DNA of 64,000 nt from Candidatus Sumerlaeota bacterium (GTDB lineage Bacteria > Sumerlaeota > Sumerlaeia > JAFGJS01). This document shows, piece after piece, positions 44,951 through 53,453 of this stretch (its first letter is position 1; the number at the start of each line of letters is the position of its first letter). Made by a program: the position numbers and the translations under genes. Under the pieces are notes generated by a model that ran no database searches, was not told the DNA's origin, and worked only from the letters and a program-made list of their open reading frames with translations. The stretch lies in assembly GCA_016928995.1 (NCBI GenBank), contig JAFGJS010000102.1, positions 19,682-83,681 on the forward strand. Direction: 5' to 3'.

Positions 44951-46582
44951 TCACACTATGTTAATCAACGTTTGCAGAATTTCATCCATCGCGGAAATCA
45001 TGCGCGCGGACGCCTGATAGGCGCGTTGAAAGATGATCAGATTCGTCGATTCCTCATCCAGCGACACTCCGCTGATTTCCTCGACGTATCCGCTGATCTG
45101 GTTCACTATGGTATCCTGCGCGATCAATTCGCTTTTGGCCTGGCTTGCCTTCAATCCCACATCGGCCACGTGCGTGTTGATGAAATTTCGCAGGGCCAGG
45201 CCGTCCACAATTCCCGCATCCTCCAGTTCCAACAGCAGCAGCAGGTTCTCATTGTCGCTCGCCGCGTTCGACAATCCCGCCGCGATATTCGACGAAGAAG
45301 CGCGGATATCCGCGCTGACGCTGATGTTTGCCGCAGCGTTGTCGATCGTGTTGACGCTGAACGTGTCGCCCGTCTGCGGACCGCCGCTCAAGTCTCCCAA
45401 CGTGATTTCGATGCCATCGAAACTCACGGTCACGCCTGACGCATATGCCGCGCCGCTGATGACTGTCGCGCCTGTCGAGACGTTGACCACGTCGAAGGTC
45501 GTGGGATCGGTGAACACTACCGCGTAATCGTCGAAGGTGAGGAGCGTCTGATCCAGCACTGTCCCGCTAGAAATTTGCGCTCCCAGACTGTTGCCTGCTT
45601 CGGGGGCGAAGGCGACGCCCACAGGCTCGAAGAAATTGACGCCTGTGTCGCCGTCCAGGTCGATGCCGGTTTGATGCAGGATGTTGAACTCCGTCGCCAA
45701 ATGGGCGGCGGCTTCGTCGATCCAGCGCAGTTGATCCGGGATCAGCGAGTCGCGGATCTCCAGCAATCCTCCCAGCTTCGATGTGGTGATGTAATCCGTG
45801 ACGTTTTGCTCAAGACCAGCGTTATCGCGGACAAATACGTCGTAAAAACCGTCGTTCGTTGCATCAGGATGCACCACCAATTCATTGGCGGTGACGTTGA
45901 TGACGAGCGGCATGCCTGACGCGGCGTAGATAAAAAACTCTCCGTCGCCATTGATGACAGTGGACGGAATCAATTCCTGCAGATCGTTGATCAGTACTTG
46001 ACGCTGATCGAACAGCTCATTGGAGCCTTGGGTGCTCCCCAGCAAGGTTTTGTTGATGTTCGCGATCGCGTCGAGTATTTCATTGACGCTCGATACGATG
46101 CTCGCTACTTCGCGGTTGGCTTCCGCTTGCTCGTTGAGCAGCAGTTGATAAGTGCTTTGCATCGTCTGGCACAATTCCTCCGCTTGCGCCCGCACCAGTT
46201 CGCGCTCTGTTGTCCCGCCCGGATCCAGCGTCAAATCCTGCAGCGCCTGGAAGAAGTCGTCCAGGGCGACTCCAATCCCATCCTGATTCGTTTCATCCAC
46301 GATTGTTTCCACGCGCTCGATAAATGTCTGTTTGATTTCAGCCTTGCCGTAATCCTGCAGCGCATATCCCATCCGCGTGTCCAGGAATGCATCGCGCATC
46401 TGGATGATGTTGGAAATCGTCACGCCGGTGAGGTTGCTTAAGGCTTCATAGACCGCTTCTTGCCGGGAATAGCCTTCCGTGTTGACATTGGCGATATTCT
46501 GACCCGTCACCTGCAGCGATTGCTGCGCGGCGTACAGCCCTTGGTTGGCGATGTTCATGATGGTCATGATTGATGTGGTCAT
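44951..46582 (-). CDS. flgK: Flagellar hook-associated protein FlgK
   Basis: The first hook-filament junction protein (543 aa). The N-terminal rod-like motif NIANQGLYAAQQSLQVTGQNIANVNTEGYSRQE and the C-terminal YQASARMISAMDEILQTLINIV match FlgK. A central beta-rich insert (about 350-420) resembles that in FlgL. It begins 20 nt after flgN, whose product is its export chaperone. Confidence 0.95.
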   Translation of the reverse strand: MTTSIMTIMNIANQGLYAAQQSLQVTGQNIANVNTEGYSRQEAVYEALSNLTGVTISNIIQMRDAFLDTRMGYALQDYGKAEIKQTFIERVETIVDETNQDGIGVALDDFFQALQDLTLDPGGTTERELVRAQAEELCQTMQSTYQLLLNEQAEANREVASIVSSVNEILDAIANINKTLLGSTQGSNELFDQRQVLINDLQELIPSTVINGDGEFFIYAASGMPLVINVTANELVVHPDATNDGFYDVFVRDNAGLEQNVTDYITTSKLGGLLEIRDSLIPDQLRWIDEAAAHLATEFNILHQTGIDLDGDTGVNFFEPVGVAFAPEAGNSLGAQISSGTVLDQTLLTFDDYAVVFTDPTTFDVVNVSTGATVISGAAYASGVTVSFDGIEITLGDLSGGPQTGDTFSVNTIDNAAANISVSADIRASSSNIAAGLSNAASDNENLLLLLELEDAGIVDGLALRNFINTHVADVGLKASQAKSELIAQDTIVNQISGYVEEISGVSLDEESTNLIIFQRAYQASARMISAMDEILQTLINIV

Positions 46583-46602
46583 GAGAGGCTCTCCTTTTCG
46601 CG

Positions 46603-47118
46603 TCAGACCTGCCGTGACAAAACAACGGATTGCACAGTTGACCGGCGGCTGGCGGCCGGCCGCACTTTTCCGGCGTATGAAACATCCGAACGGGCGCCTG
46701 ACTGGCGCGCGATGTATTCCATGGTGTCATGCAGAATCATCATCATGCTATCGGCCGCTTGCTGCGAATTGGCGGTCTGGCGGCGCACTTCTTCCACGCC
46801 ATGCGTCAGGGCGTCGCGCAGTGATTCGAGCAAATCGCGCCCTTTCGCCGGGATATGCGGATACAGCATCGAAAGGCGAAAATCCTCCTCGGCGCAGTCC
46901 AGTTTCATGGCGAGACTGCGGATCAGCTCGTGGCGCTGATGTTCGCATTGCTGGATTTTGATCTGAGCCGTGTCTTTGCGGGCGATGATGTCCGGCAGCG
47001 CGCCAAATCGCACGTGGCGCAGGGCGTCGCTCTCTTCGCGCAGCAACTGCACGAGGGTGTCGTACTGCGAACATTCGTCCTGCAGCAGATCATAGAGTTG
47101 TTTGATGAGTTGATGCAT
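46603..47118 (-). CDS. flgN: FlgN-like flagellar export chaperone
   Basis: A 171-aa, mostly helical protein with the FlgN layout: two long helices (LIKQLYDLLQDECSQYDTLVQLLREESDAL and a second set) and a flexible C terminus. FlgN holds unfolded FlgK and FlgL for type III export. Sequence conservation in the family is low, so the call depends partly on position between flgM and flgK. Confidence 0.8.
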   Translation of the reverse strand: MHQLIKQLYDLLQDECSQYDTLVQLLREESDALRHVRFGALPDIIARKDTAQIKIQQCEHQRHELIRSLAMKLDCAEEDFRLSMLYPHIPAKGRDLLESLRDALTHGVEEVRRQTANSQQAADSMMMILHDTMEYIARQSGARSDVSYAGKVRPAASRRSTVQSVVLSRQV

Positions 47119-47166
47119 GGGAACTCCGTCCTCCGGCCGCTGAACCGGGGGGCGGAGCAGGTTGGC

Positions 47167-47484
47167 TTATTTGCGGCGCGCTGCTGATTCGCTCAACGAT
47201 TCATTGACCATTTTTTTCGCGATTTTCTCGCTCTCGACATAATACTGGCCATCGCCGATCTGGAGTTTGATTTCACTCACTTTTTCGATCCGCGTATCCG
47301 GCACATTGGCCACGATTTCTTTCGCGTTCGACAATTGCCGTGAGGTCGTCGAGATGTCGATGCTGTCGCCCTTGCCCGTTCCGGCGGATTGCTCCGCTGG
47401 GGCTTGGGCATCGGATTTTTGAGGATCGACAGCCTTATTGATCGCACCAGTATTGTTCACATTTTTACGGCCCGAGATCTTCAT
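47167..47484 (-). CDS. flgM: Anti-sigma-28 factor FlgM
   Basis: A small protein (105 aa) with a disordered N-terminal half and the conserved C-terminal sigma-28-binding helices (KEIVANVPDTRIEKVSEIKLQIGDGQYYVESEKIAKKMVNESL). It holds FliA inactive until the hook is complete, when it is exported. GGAGGG precedes the ATG, and a sigma-28 promoter lies just upstream, giving the usual feedback arrangement with flgN, flgK and flgL behind it. Confidence 0.93.
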   Translation of the reverse strand: MKISGRKNVNNTGAINKAVDPQKSDAQAPAEQSAGTGKGDSIDISTTSRQLSNAKEIVANVPDTRIEKVSEIKLQIGDGQYYVESEKIAKKMVNESLSESAARRK

Positions 47485-47516
47485 TCCCGTTTACCCTCCG
47501 TTCTTATCTCCTTGTA

Positions 47517-47544
47517 TTATCGGTATTAACAGAGGGAATCTTTA
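47517..47544 (-). promoter_or_regulatory. Sigma-28 (FliA) promoter upstream of flgM
   Basis: On the minus strand TAAAGATT (47544-47537) is followed 12 nt later by ACCGATAA (47524-47517), against the consensus TAAAGTTT-N11-GCCGATAA. The transcript would start about 26 nt before the flgM ATG and could carry flgM-flgN-flgK-flgL. Confidence 0.75.
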
Positions 47545-47608
47545 ACTGCATCTTCACCGGAAATCAAGTTTCGAGCAACCGGCTGTGGATCCGCTTTGAA
47601 TCCAGTTA

Positions 47609-47983
47609 TCAAGCCTCCTTAGGCCCTTCCGATTTTACTGATCCCTGCATTTCGACCAGCTGACGATATAGCGCGCCGGCCAATCCGAGGCGTAAATTGC
47701 CCTTCGCCTGATCCACAAACTGGGAATCGAGCATCTCCTGAAACATTTCACCGCCCATTCCCTTTCCGCCCAGCAGATCTTCGGCCGGGATGGTGTCGCG
47801 CATGGACTTCATCATCTGCGACAGCATCATTTTTTCGAATTCGTACGAGATGCCCAGCAACTTGCTGTCCAGGGCGTCGTCTCCAGTCGTCAATCCTTGA
47901 CGTTGATAGGTTTGCAGCTCCGCCCGATAGCGTGCGGCGTCCTGGCTGTTGACGATCAGAGATGGATTGAGATTCATCTCCAT
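47609..47983 (-). CDS. flgJ: Rod-binding protein, FlgJ N-terminal type
   Basis: A 124-aa rod-capping domain (SYEFEKMMLSQMMKSMRDTIP, then GGEMFQEMLDSQF) without the C-terminal muramidase found in enterobacterial FlgJ. The single-domain form is common outside gamma-proteobacteria; a separate hydrolase must open the peptidoglycan. It lies 77 nt after flgI. Confidence 0.9.
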   Translation of the reverse strand: MEMNLNPSLIVNSQDAARYRAELQTYQRQGLTTGDDALDSKLLGISYEFEKMMLSQMMKSMRDTIPAEDLLGGKGMGGEMFQEMLDSQFVDQAKGNLRLGLAGALYRQLVEMQGSVKSEGPKEA

Positions 47984-48060
47984 GGTTTATTCCTCGCTCG
48001 AATCCTCGTTGTTTTCTTCATTCAATCCGCGTTCTTTCAACTCGCATCAAACCGTTATGC

Positions 48061-49185
48061 TTACCGGATCTCGATCTCGGCCTGCAATGCTCCCGCGGCC
48101 TTGAGCGACTGTAAGATCGAAATCAGATCGCGCGCGGTCAAACCAAGTGCGTTCAAGCCTGAAACCACTTCGCTTAGGCTTACGCTCTCGCGCAGCACGG
48201 TAAGGTTCACATTTTCCTCGGTCGCCGAGATCCCACTGTTGACTTCGAGCGCCGTATCGCCCTGGCGTGCAAACGGCTCCGGCTGAACCACGCGTTGGAT
48301 GCTGCTGATCTGGAAGGTCAAATCGCCCTGGGCGATGGCCACCGTGCTGATCCGCACCTCTTCGCTCATAATCACAGTGCCGGTGCGCTCATCCACGATG
48401 ATCCGGGCCGCTTGATCCGGAAACACGGGCACACTTTCGATTTCCGCGATATACGACACCAGCCGCTCCTTTTGCGAGGCGCTGAGCATGACGCGCACCG
48501 TGCCTGCATCGAGCGCCGTAGCCACATCGTTCGCGCCTTCCTGATCCTGGGACATGCGGTTGATCGACTTGGCGATGTTCGACGCTGTGGTAAAGTCGGG
48601 ATTGTGCAGCAGCACATTGATCCAATCCCGGTCGTCAAAGGGCATGTCGATGTTGTCTTCCACGTCCGCGCCGTTCGGAATCCGCGCCACGGTCGGGTGG
48701 TTTTTCTGCACGGCGTTGCCGCCGGACTCCACGCCGAAACCGCCGACAGAGAGCGGTCCCTGGGCCACGGCATAAACCTTGCCATCCGGTCCTTTCAGCG
48801 GCGTCAGGAGCAACGTGCCGCCCTGCAGGTTCGTGGCGTCGCCGATCGAATTGACCAGCGTGTCGATTTTCGAACCAGGCCGCGCAAAGGACGGCAGCGT
48901 GGCCGTGACCATCACCGTCGCCACGTTTTTCGCCTTGATGTCGCTGGAATCGACGGTCAGTCCATGACGTTTGAGCACTGCTTGCACGCTCTGATTGGTG
49001 AAGGCGTTGCTGGAGCCGTCGCCGGTGCCGTTAAGGCCGATCACGATGCCCAGTCCAGTGAGCGGGTTGTCGCGCACTCCTTCAATCTCGGCCACGTCCT
49101 TGAGCCGGATCGCCTGAGCCGGATTCGATTGCAGCGCCGCCAGCGCCAGAACCAAAACCATTGTGATGTGCTTAGACAGATTCAT
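48061..49185 (-). CDS. flgI: Flagellar P-ring protein FlgI
   Basis: A 374-aa periplasmic ring subunit. A signal peptide ends near NPAQA, then IRLKDVAEIEGVRDNPLTGLGIVIGLNGTGD, the hallmark FlgI opening, and a C-terminal LNALGLTARDLISILQSLKAAGALQAEIEI. It begins 26 nt after flgH. Its presence with flgH shows an outer membrane and periplasmic peptidoglycan. Confidence 0.97.
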   Translation of the reverse strand: MNLSKHITMVLVLALAALQSNPAQAIRLKDVAEIEGVRDNPLTGLGIVIGLNGTGDGSSNAFTNQSVQAVLKRHGLTVDSSDIKAKNVATVMVTATLPSFARPGSKIDTLVNSIGDATNLQGGTLLLTPLKGPDGKVYAVAQGPLSVGGFGVESGGNAVQKNHPTVARIPNGADVEDNIDMPFDDRDWINVLLHNPDFTTASNIAKSINRMSQDQEGANDVATALDAGTVRVMLSASQKERLVSYIAEIESVPVFPDQAARIIVDERTGTVIMSEEVRISTVAIAQGDLTFQISSIQRVVQPEPFARQGDTALEVNSGISATEENVNLTVLRESVSLSEVVSGLNALGLTARDLISILQSLKAAGALQAEIEIR

Positions 49186-49211
49186 TGTTCATTCCTTGAT
49201 CAATTCTCATA

Positions 49212-49970
49212 TCAGAACGGCCAGAATTTATAGAAACCGCGCATGATGATTCCCGGACTCTGGAGATCGCCAGTGTTTGGTCCGCGCGCGCCGTATATAA
49301 TCGTCGCGTTCGCCAGCCGCGTGGAGTCGATTTGGTTTTCGCTGTCCAGATCCTCCGGACGCAACAGCCCTTCGACTGTGATGTAATTCTGCTCGCGGCC
49401 GACGCCGGTGACTTTATAGCCGTAAATCTTCATCACCCCGCCAGGCAGCACGTCCACGACCTGCGCCGATACTTCCGCGATCAGTTTATGGTCCTGCTTC
49501 GCCTCGCCGTCCGACTCGAAAGACGCGGTGCTGTCCGCTTTGATCAGCTTGTCCAGCTGCACGTCGGCATTCTTGCCCGTGGCCAGCCGGCCTGTGCCGT
49601 AATTGGCTTCCTTGCCGAAGAAGTTCTCGATGCCGGCAAGGATCGACGATTTGCGCTGACCTTTGGATTCCACCGTGGATTCGCCTTCCGAGCGGTCGAT
49701 GATGTTCACCGTTAAAAGATCGCCCGGCCGGCAGGCTTTGACGTCGGCGGTCATCGACCAGCGATTGTCATTGCCCGCCCAAAGCGAGCCATTGTGGTTC
49801 TCCGCCTGCCGCGATTCTTGCGGCACGATCACCGGCGGCGCTTCGAAGGTTTTGCGCTGCAGCGAAACGCCCGCGCAGCCGCTGAGCAGAACCATGACGC
49901 CGAAGGCCATGCTGAAAAGCGCAAGGCTCCATGCCGCGCTGAATGTGACTCGTTCGATCGCCTTTTGCAT
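49212..49970 (-). CDS. flgH: Flagellar L-ring lipoprotein FlgH
   Basis: A 252-aa outer-membrane ring lipoprotein. The lipobox LLSGC places the lipidated Cys at residue 32. The central LLTVNIIDRSEGES and C-terminal NATIIYGARGPNTGDLQSPGIIMRGFYKFWPF match the family. It starts 14 nt after flgA. Confidence 0.95.
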   Translation of the reverse strand: MQKAIERVTFSAAWSLALFSMAFGVMVLLSGCAGVSLQRKTFEAPPVIVPQESRQAENHNGSLWAGNDNRWSMTADVKACRPGDLLTVNIIDRSEGESTVESKGQRKSSILAGIENFFGKEANYGTGRLATGKNADVQLDKLIKADSTASFESDGEAKQDHKLIAEVSAQVVDVLPGGVMKIYGYKVTGVGREQNYITVEGLLRPEDLDSENQIDSTRLANATIIYGARGPNTGDLQSPGIIMRGFYKFWPF

Positions 49971-49984
49971 GGCTCTTTCCTTCC

Positions 49985-51004
49985 TTATAACGAGGTTTCG
50001 ACTGTTTGCGCATTCTTGACGCGCGCGTAAATCACTTTGCCGGAACGTTCATTGCGCACGCGGATCATCTCGTCTTGAGCGCCGTTTTCCAACGCTACGC
50101 CCTTGGTCGTGATGCGCATCGGGCCTTGCTCTAACAGAATAATCACAGGCTGATTGCGCGCGACCAACGTCGGCGCGATCAATTCGCCCATCTTGGGGTA
50201 ATCGCCATAAGAGAGATTACGCCGCGCGCTTTTTCCCAAGACTTGCTCGACGTGCAGAATGGCGTCCTTCGGCATTTCGGAAAGCAGCGCCTCGGCCATC
50301 TGCAAGTCTGTGGATTGAATCGTTTCGCCGCGGCGGATGGCGCGGGCATATTGCAACGCGTTGATCTTTACGTCGGTTTCGATCGTGCCGGAAATGCGCG
50401 CGGCGGATCGACCGTCAACCTGCAAATCCACATTGAAGGGAACGCGGCCAAGTTTCTGCGGCGTCACCGCGACATCCACCTGAAAGCGATACTTGCCGAC
50501 CGGGATCCTGTCGATCCGCCCCATTTGCGCCGGTCGGAACACCATTTGTTCCGGCAGCGCGCCCAGTTTCTCCTGAATCGCCAGTTGCACGGCGCGCTCG
50601 ATTTGGCGCACCGGAGCGTCCGTGCCGACCCGCTCGACCACCGCTGTATTGGGGCATTCAATCGTCATGCCGCGCAAGGACACGCCCGCCGCTCGCAGGC
50701 GGCTGCGCAGCCAGTTTTCCGTGATGCGTTGCGGTTTTTCCACTTCGCTCAGCCGGTCGAGCGCCAACTTCCGCAGATGCCCCGCCAGCGCGTCGCTTTT
50801 CGTCTCGACTTTCGCGATGTCTTCCAGCAGTACCTGCTCGTCACGTACCAGCGACTGCGGATAGACGGTCACCTTCACACTCGCGGCCGGCATCGGAACA
50901 CTCGGCGGATCCGGCAGCAAGGCGAGTTGCATTTCACCCGCCTGCGCTGTCAGCGCCGCGCTGCATATTCCTGCGATCATCAATGTCAGCATCAACCGTT
51001 TCAT
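49985..51004 (-). CDS. flgA: Flagellar P-ring assembly chaperone FlgA
   Basis: A periplasmic chaperone (339 aa) for FlgI, with a signal peptide ending near LTAQA and C-terminal SAF domains (IRRGETIQSTDLQMAEALL, then LSYGDYPKMGELIAPTLVARNQPVIILLEQGPMRITTKGVALENG). ATG 51004 follows GGTGGGAATC; a GTG at 51013 is in frame. It lies 17 nt after flgG. Confidence 0.93.
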   Translation of the reverse strand: MKRLMLTLMIAGICSAALTAQAGEMQLALLPDPPSVPMPAASVKVTVYPQSLVRDEQVLLEDIAKVETKSDALAGHLRKLALDRLSEVEKPQRITENWLRSRLRAAGVSLRGMTIECPNTAVVERVGTDAPVRQIERAVQLAIQEKLGALPEQMVFRPAQMGRIDRIPVGKYRFQVDVAVTPQKLGRVPFNVDLQVDGRSAARISGTIETDVKINALQYARAIRRGETIQSTDLQMAEALLSEMPKDAILHVEQVLGKSARRNLSYGDYPKMGELIAPTLVARNQPVIILLEQGPMRITTKGVALENGAQDEMIRVRNERSGKVIYARVKNAQTVETSL

Positions 51005-51021
51005 GATTCCCACCGCCGTCC

Positions 51022-51813
51022 TTAGCGTTTCAGATTGCTCGCTGTCTGGAGCATCTCTTCCGAGGTCGTGATTGCCTTTGAATTCACTTCATATGCCCGT
51101 TGAGCCGTGATCATGTTGACCAGTTCATCCACAACCTCGACATTAGAAAGTTCGAGGAATCCCTGGCTCAACGAACCCAGGCCGTCTTCACCGGGAGTGC
51201 CCACCAGCGGATCGCCCGAGGCGCCAGTTTCGACGTAGAGGTTGTGTCCCAGCGCTTGCAGGCCGGAGGGATTGGAGAAGCGGACCAATTGAATCTGTCC
51301 CACCTGGGATGTCGCGGTTTGCCCGGCCTGCAACACGGAGACTGTGCCGTCCTGGCCGATTGTGATCGAAATCGCATCAGAGGGGATCGTGATGCCGTCG
51401 GCCAGCGGATCGCCGTCAATCGTGGTCAATTGTCCATCGGCGTCCGTCTCCAGCGCTCCGTCGCGGGTAAAGACTTCCGTGCCGTCGGGCAGATTCACGC
51501 GGAAAAAACCGTCTCCTTCAATCATCACATCGAGCTGACGATCCGTGCTGCGGGCCGAACCTTGAGTGAAGACTCGTTGGATGCCGGCCACTTTGGCGCC
51601 CAGGCCCATTTCAATGCCGCTGGTTTTCGTCGTATTCGACGAAGCTGAGCCGCCCGGCGCCTGAATCGTTTGATACAGCAAATCCTGGAATTCCGCCCGT
51701 TGCTTCTTGTAGCCGGTCGTGTTGACGTTCGCCAGGTTGTGCGCGATCGTTTGCACGTTGTACTCTTGTACTTTCATGCCTGAAGAAGCGGTAAAAAGCG
51801 CTGTAGATGACAT
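51022..51813 (-). CDS. flgG: Distal rod protein FlgG
   Basis: A 263-aa distal rod subunit of standard length. The N-terminal SSGMKVQEYNVQTIAHNLANVNTTGYKKQRAEFQDLLYQTI and C-terminal SNVEVVDELVNMITAQRAYEVNSKAITTSEEMLQTASNL are diagnostic. ATG 51813 with AGGAGCAGGA upstream is preferred over the in-frame TTG at 51834. It lies 45 nt after flgF. Confidence 0.97.
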   Translation of the reverse strand: MSSTALFTASSGMKVQEYNVQTIAHNLANVNTTGYKKQRAEFQDLLYQTIQAPGGSASSNTTKTSGIEMGLGAKVAGIQRVFTQGSARSTDRQLDVMIEGDGFFRVNLPDGTEVFTRDGALETDADGQLTTIDGDPLADGITIPSDAISITIGQDGTVSVLQAGQTATSQVGQIQLVRFSNPSGLQALGHNLYVETGASGDPLVGTPGEDGLGSLSQGFLELSNVEVVDELVNMITAQRAYEVNSKAITTSEEMLQTASNLKR

Positions 51814-51858
51814 GTTTCCTGCTCCTATCTTCAATCGTTGTCTTGATTTATGCTCAAA

Positions 51859-52671
51859 TTAACTCATCGCGTTCGTGATCAGCCGTGTGCGGGTTTCGTC
51901 CGACGTTTGAATCGACTTGGTCATCGCGTCGAAATTCCGCTGCACCTGGATCATGCGCATCAGTTCGTCAATCACGCTGACGTTGGAACTCTCCTCGTAT
52001 CCTTGCAGCACGACGGTCGTCTCGCCCAGTTCGAGTTCGTGCAGCTCTTTTTCCTCGCCGTCATACGCCAGCGCATTTTCTCCCACGTGCCTCAGCTGCA
52101 CCGTATCGGCCACGGCGACCAGCTTCAATCGTGCGATTTGTTTTCCGTCCTGCCAGACGCCGCCGTCCTTGGTCACTTCAAACGAATCGGAATTCAGCGT
52201 CACAGGATGACCGCCCTGCCCCAGGACAGGCAGTTGCGATCCACTGGCCAGCAGCATTTTTTCGCCGTTCTTCAGACCGATAATGAAATTGCTGCTTCGC
52301 GTCAGGCGTTTGCCCTGCGTGGACTGCAACTCGAAAAATGCATTCCCGCCGATGGCTGGATCGCTCGAACTGATCGCCAGGTCCAGCGGATCGCCCGTGG
52401 GGCTCAGCTCGCCCGGCGTCAAATCGAGCGCGGCAGGCTGCAATACGGGGTAAGCGATCGCTGAACTCGGCAGCACCGCTTTGGAATGATCGACGTTTTG
52501 GACTTGTCCGGGCCAGGCGTCTTGAAATGCAAAATCCGGGCTTTCCGCGACAAATCGCATGGTGTCGCGACGGAAGCCCGAGGTATGCGCATTGGCTAAG
52601 TTGTGAGTGATTCGTCCCAACCGGCGCTCTTGCGCAATTGCGCCCGATACTGCGGTAAACATGTCGTTCAT
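51859..52671 (-). CDS. flgF: Proximal rod protein FlgF
   Basis: A 270-aa rod protein of the FlgF/FlgG group. GAIAQERRLGRITHNLANAHTSGFRRD at the start and EESSNVSVIDELMRMIQVQRNFDAMTKSIQTSDETR at the end match flagellar basal-body rod proteins; position before flgG and shorter rod N terminus make FlgF the best call. It is the first gene of the leftward flagellar cluster; no convincing sigma-54 or sigma-70 promoter is seen upstream. Confidence 0.88.
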   Translation of the reverse strand: MNDMFTAVSGAIAQERRLGRITHNLANAHTSGFRRDTMRFVAESPDFAFQDAWPGQVQNVDHSKAVLPSSAIAYPVLQPAALDLTPGELSPTGDPLDLAISSSDPAIGGNAFFELQSTQGKRLTRSSNFIIGLKNGEKMLLASGSQLPVLGQGGHPVTLNSDSFEVTKDGGVWQDGKQIARLKLVAVADTVQLRHVGENALAYDGEEKELHELELGETTVVLQGYEESSNVSVIDELMRMIQVQRNFDAMTKSIQTSDETRTRLITNAMS

Positions 52672-53453
52672 TTTGGCCCTCGCTGGTCAAAAATCCGTTT
52701 GAACACAGTCGCCGAGGTTGTGAAAGCCAGGAAATCTCTTCCCGCATCCATGCTCGCGCCTGATATGTATCAATATCCATTCCATATCCGAAAACCGGAT
52801 TGCCTGAGGGCAGTATAAAATAGCAGGTCTTTGATAAAAAAGAACTTAACTTTGAGCGCTAATGGCGGGTGGATAGAGTGAAGGCTCTTCCCAGCGGAAA
52901 ATCTTGCCTGTGGACCGGAGGAAATGGACAAAAAAGCGAACTGTGAATGTCAGATGTTTGACGCGCAGCGGAATATTAATCGACGGCTCTGTGTCAAATT
53001 AATGCCGATTGGGTGCAGCCGGGACGTATCTTAAGTTTGTTCGGATTTTATGCTTCTTGTTCTTGCTCCTGCTCTTGCTCGCGCTCTTGCTCTCGCTCGA
53101 AATCGGATTCCGGTTTCCAAGTTCGGAATTTGGATGTAAATAGTAGACGCCGTGGTAAAGAAAAATTCCGGCTGTGTGGCGATTAATCAGAGCAAGAGCA
53201 AGAGCACGAGCAAGAAATGAATACGGCACAACGTCAAGATGCGTCCGTTCAATCGTTGTCGTTATTTTTTATGGTTGGTTTTATTTACGGATGAGCAATC
53301 CATTCCGTTTCATTGAAGTCAATAGTATAAAATCCAATTCAGGATCGCGTAAAAGACCAATTTCGGTTGACTCGCGCTTGACATCCTGTTGATGCCATGC
53401 GCGAGTATACCCAGAATTGATTTAATGCGTATCAAAGTCCAATATCAAAAGGG
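52672..53453. other. Divergent intergenic region, flgF / GH51 gene
   Basis: A 782-nt gap. It holds repeat B (53021-53216), a TTGACA at 53378-53383 with no properly spaced -10, and otherwise nothing I can read as a gene. Reading frames here are short and contain repeat-derived residues. Confidence 0.5.
53021..53216. repeat. Dispersed hexamer inverted repeat B, copy 1
   Basis: A left arm at 53053-53098 of CTTGCT-like units and a right arm at 53188-53216 of AGCAAG units flank about 90 nt. It is homologous to the copy at 58577-58754: both start with CGTATCT, share TTGTTC.GATT.TATGCTTC before the left arm, an ATCGGATTC after it, and AAATTCC..CTGTGTG before ATCAGAG at the right arm. Confidence 0.8.

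Noticed and set aside
52812..52837. Sigma-70 promoter for flgF
   Set aside because: TTATCA and TATACT on the minus strand look good individually, but the spacer is 14 nt, too short.
53041..53216. CRISPR array from the repeated AGCAAG units
   Set aside because: Units are 6 nt with no spacers and are arranged as an inverted pair; no cas genes are present.
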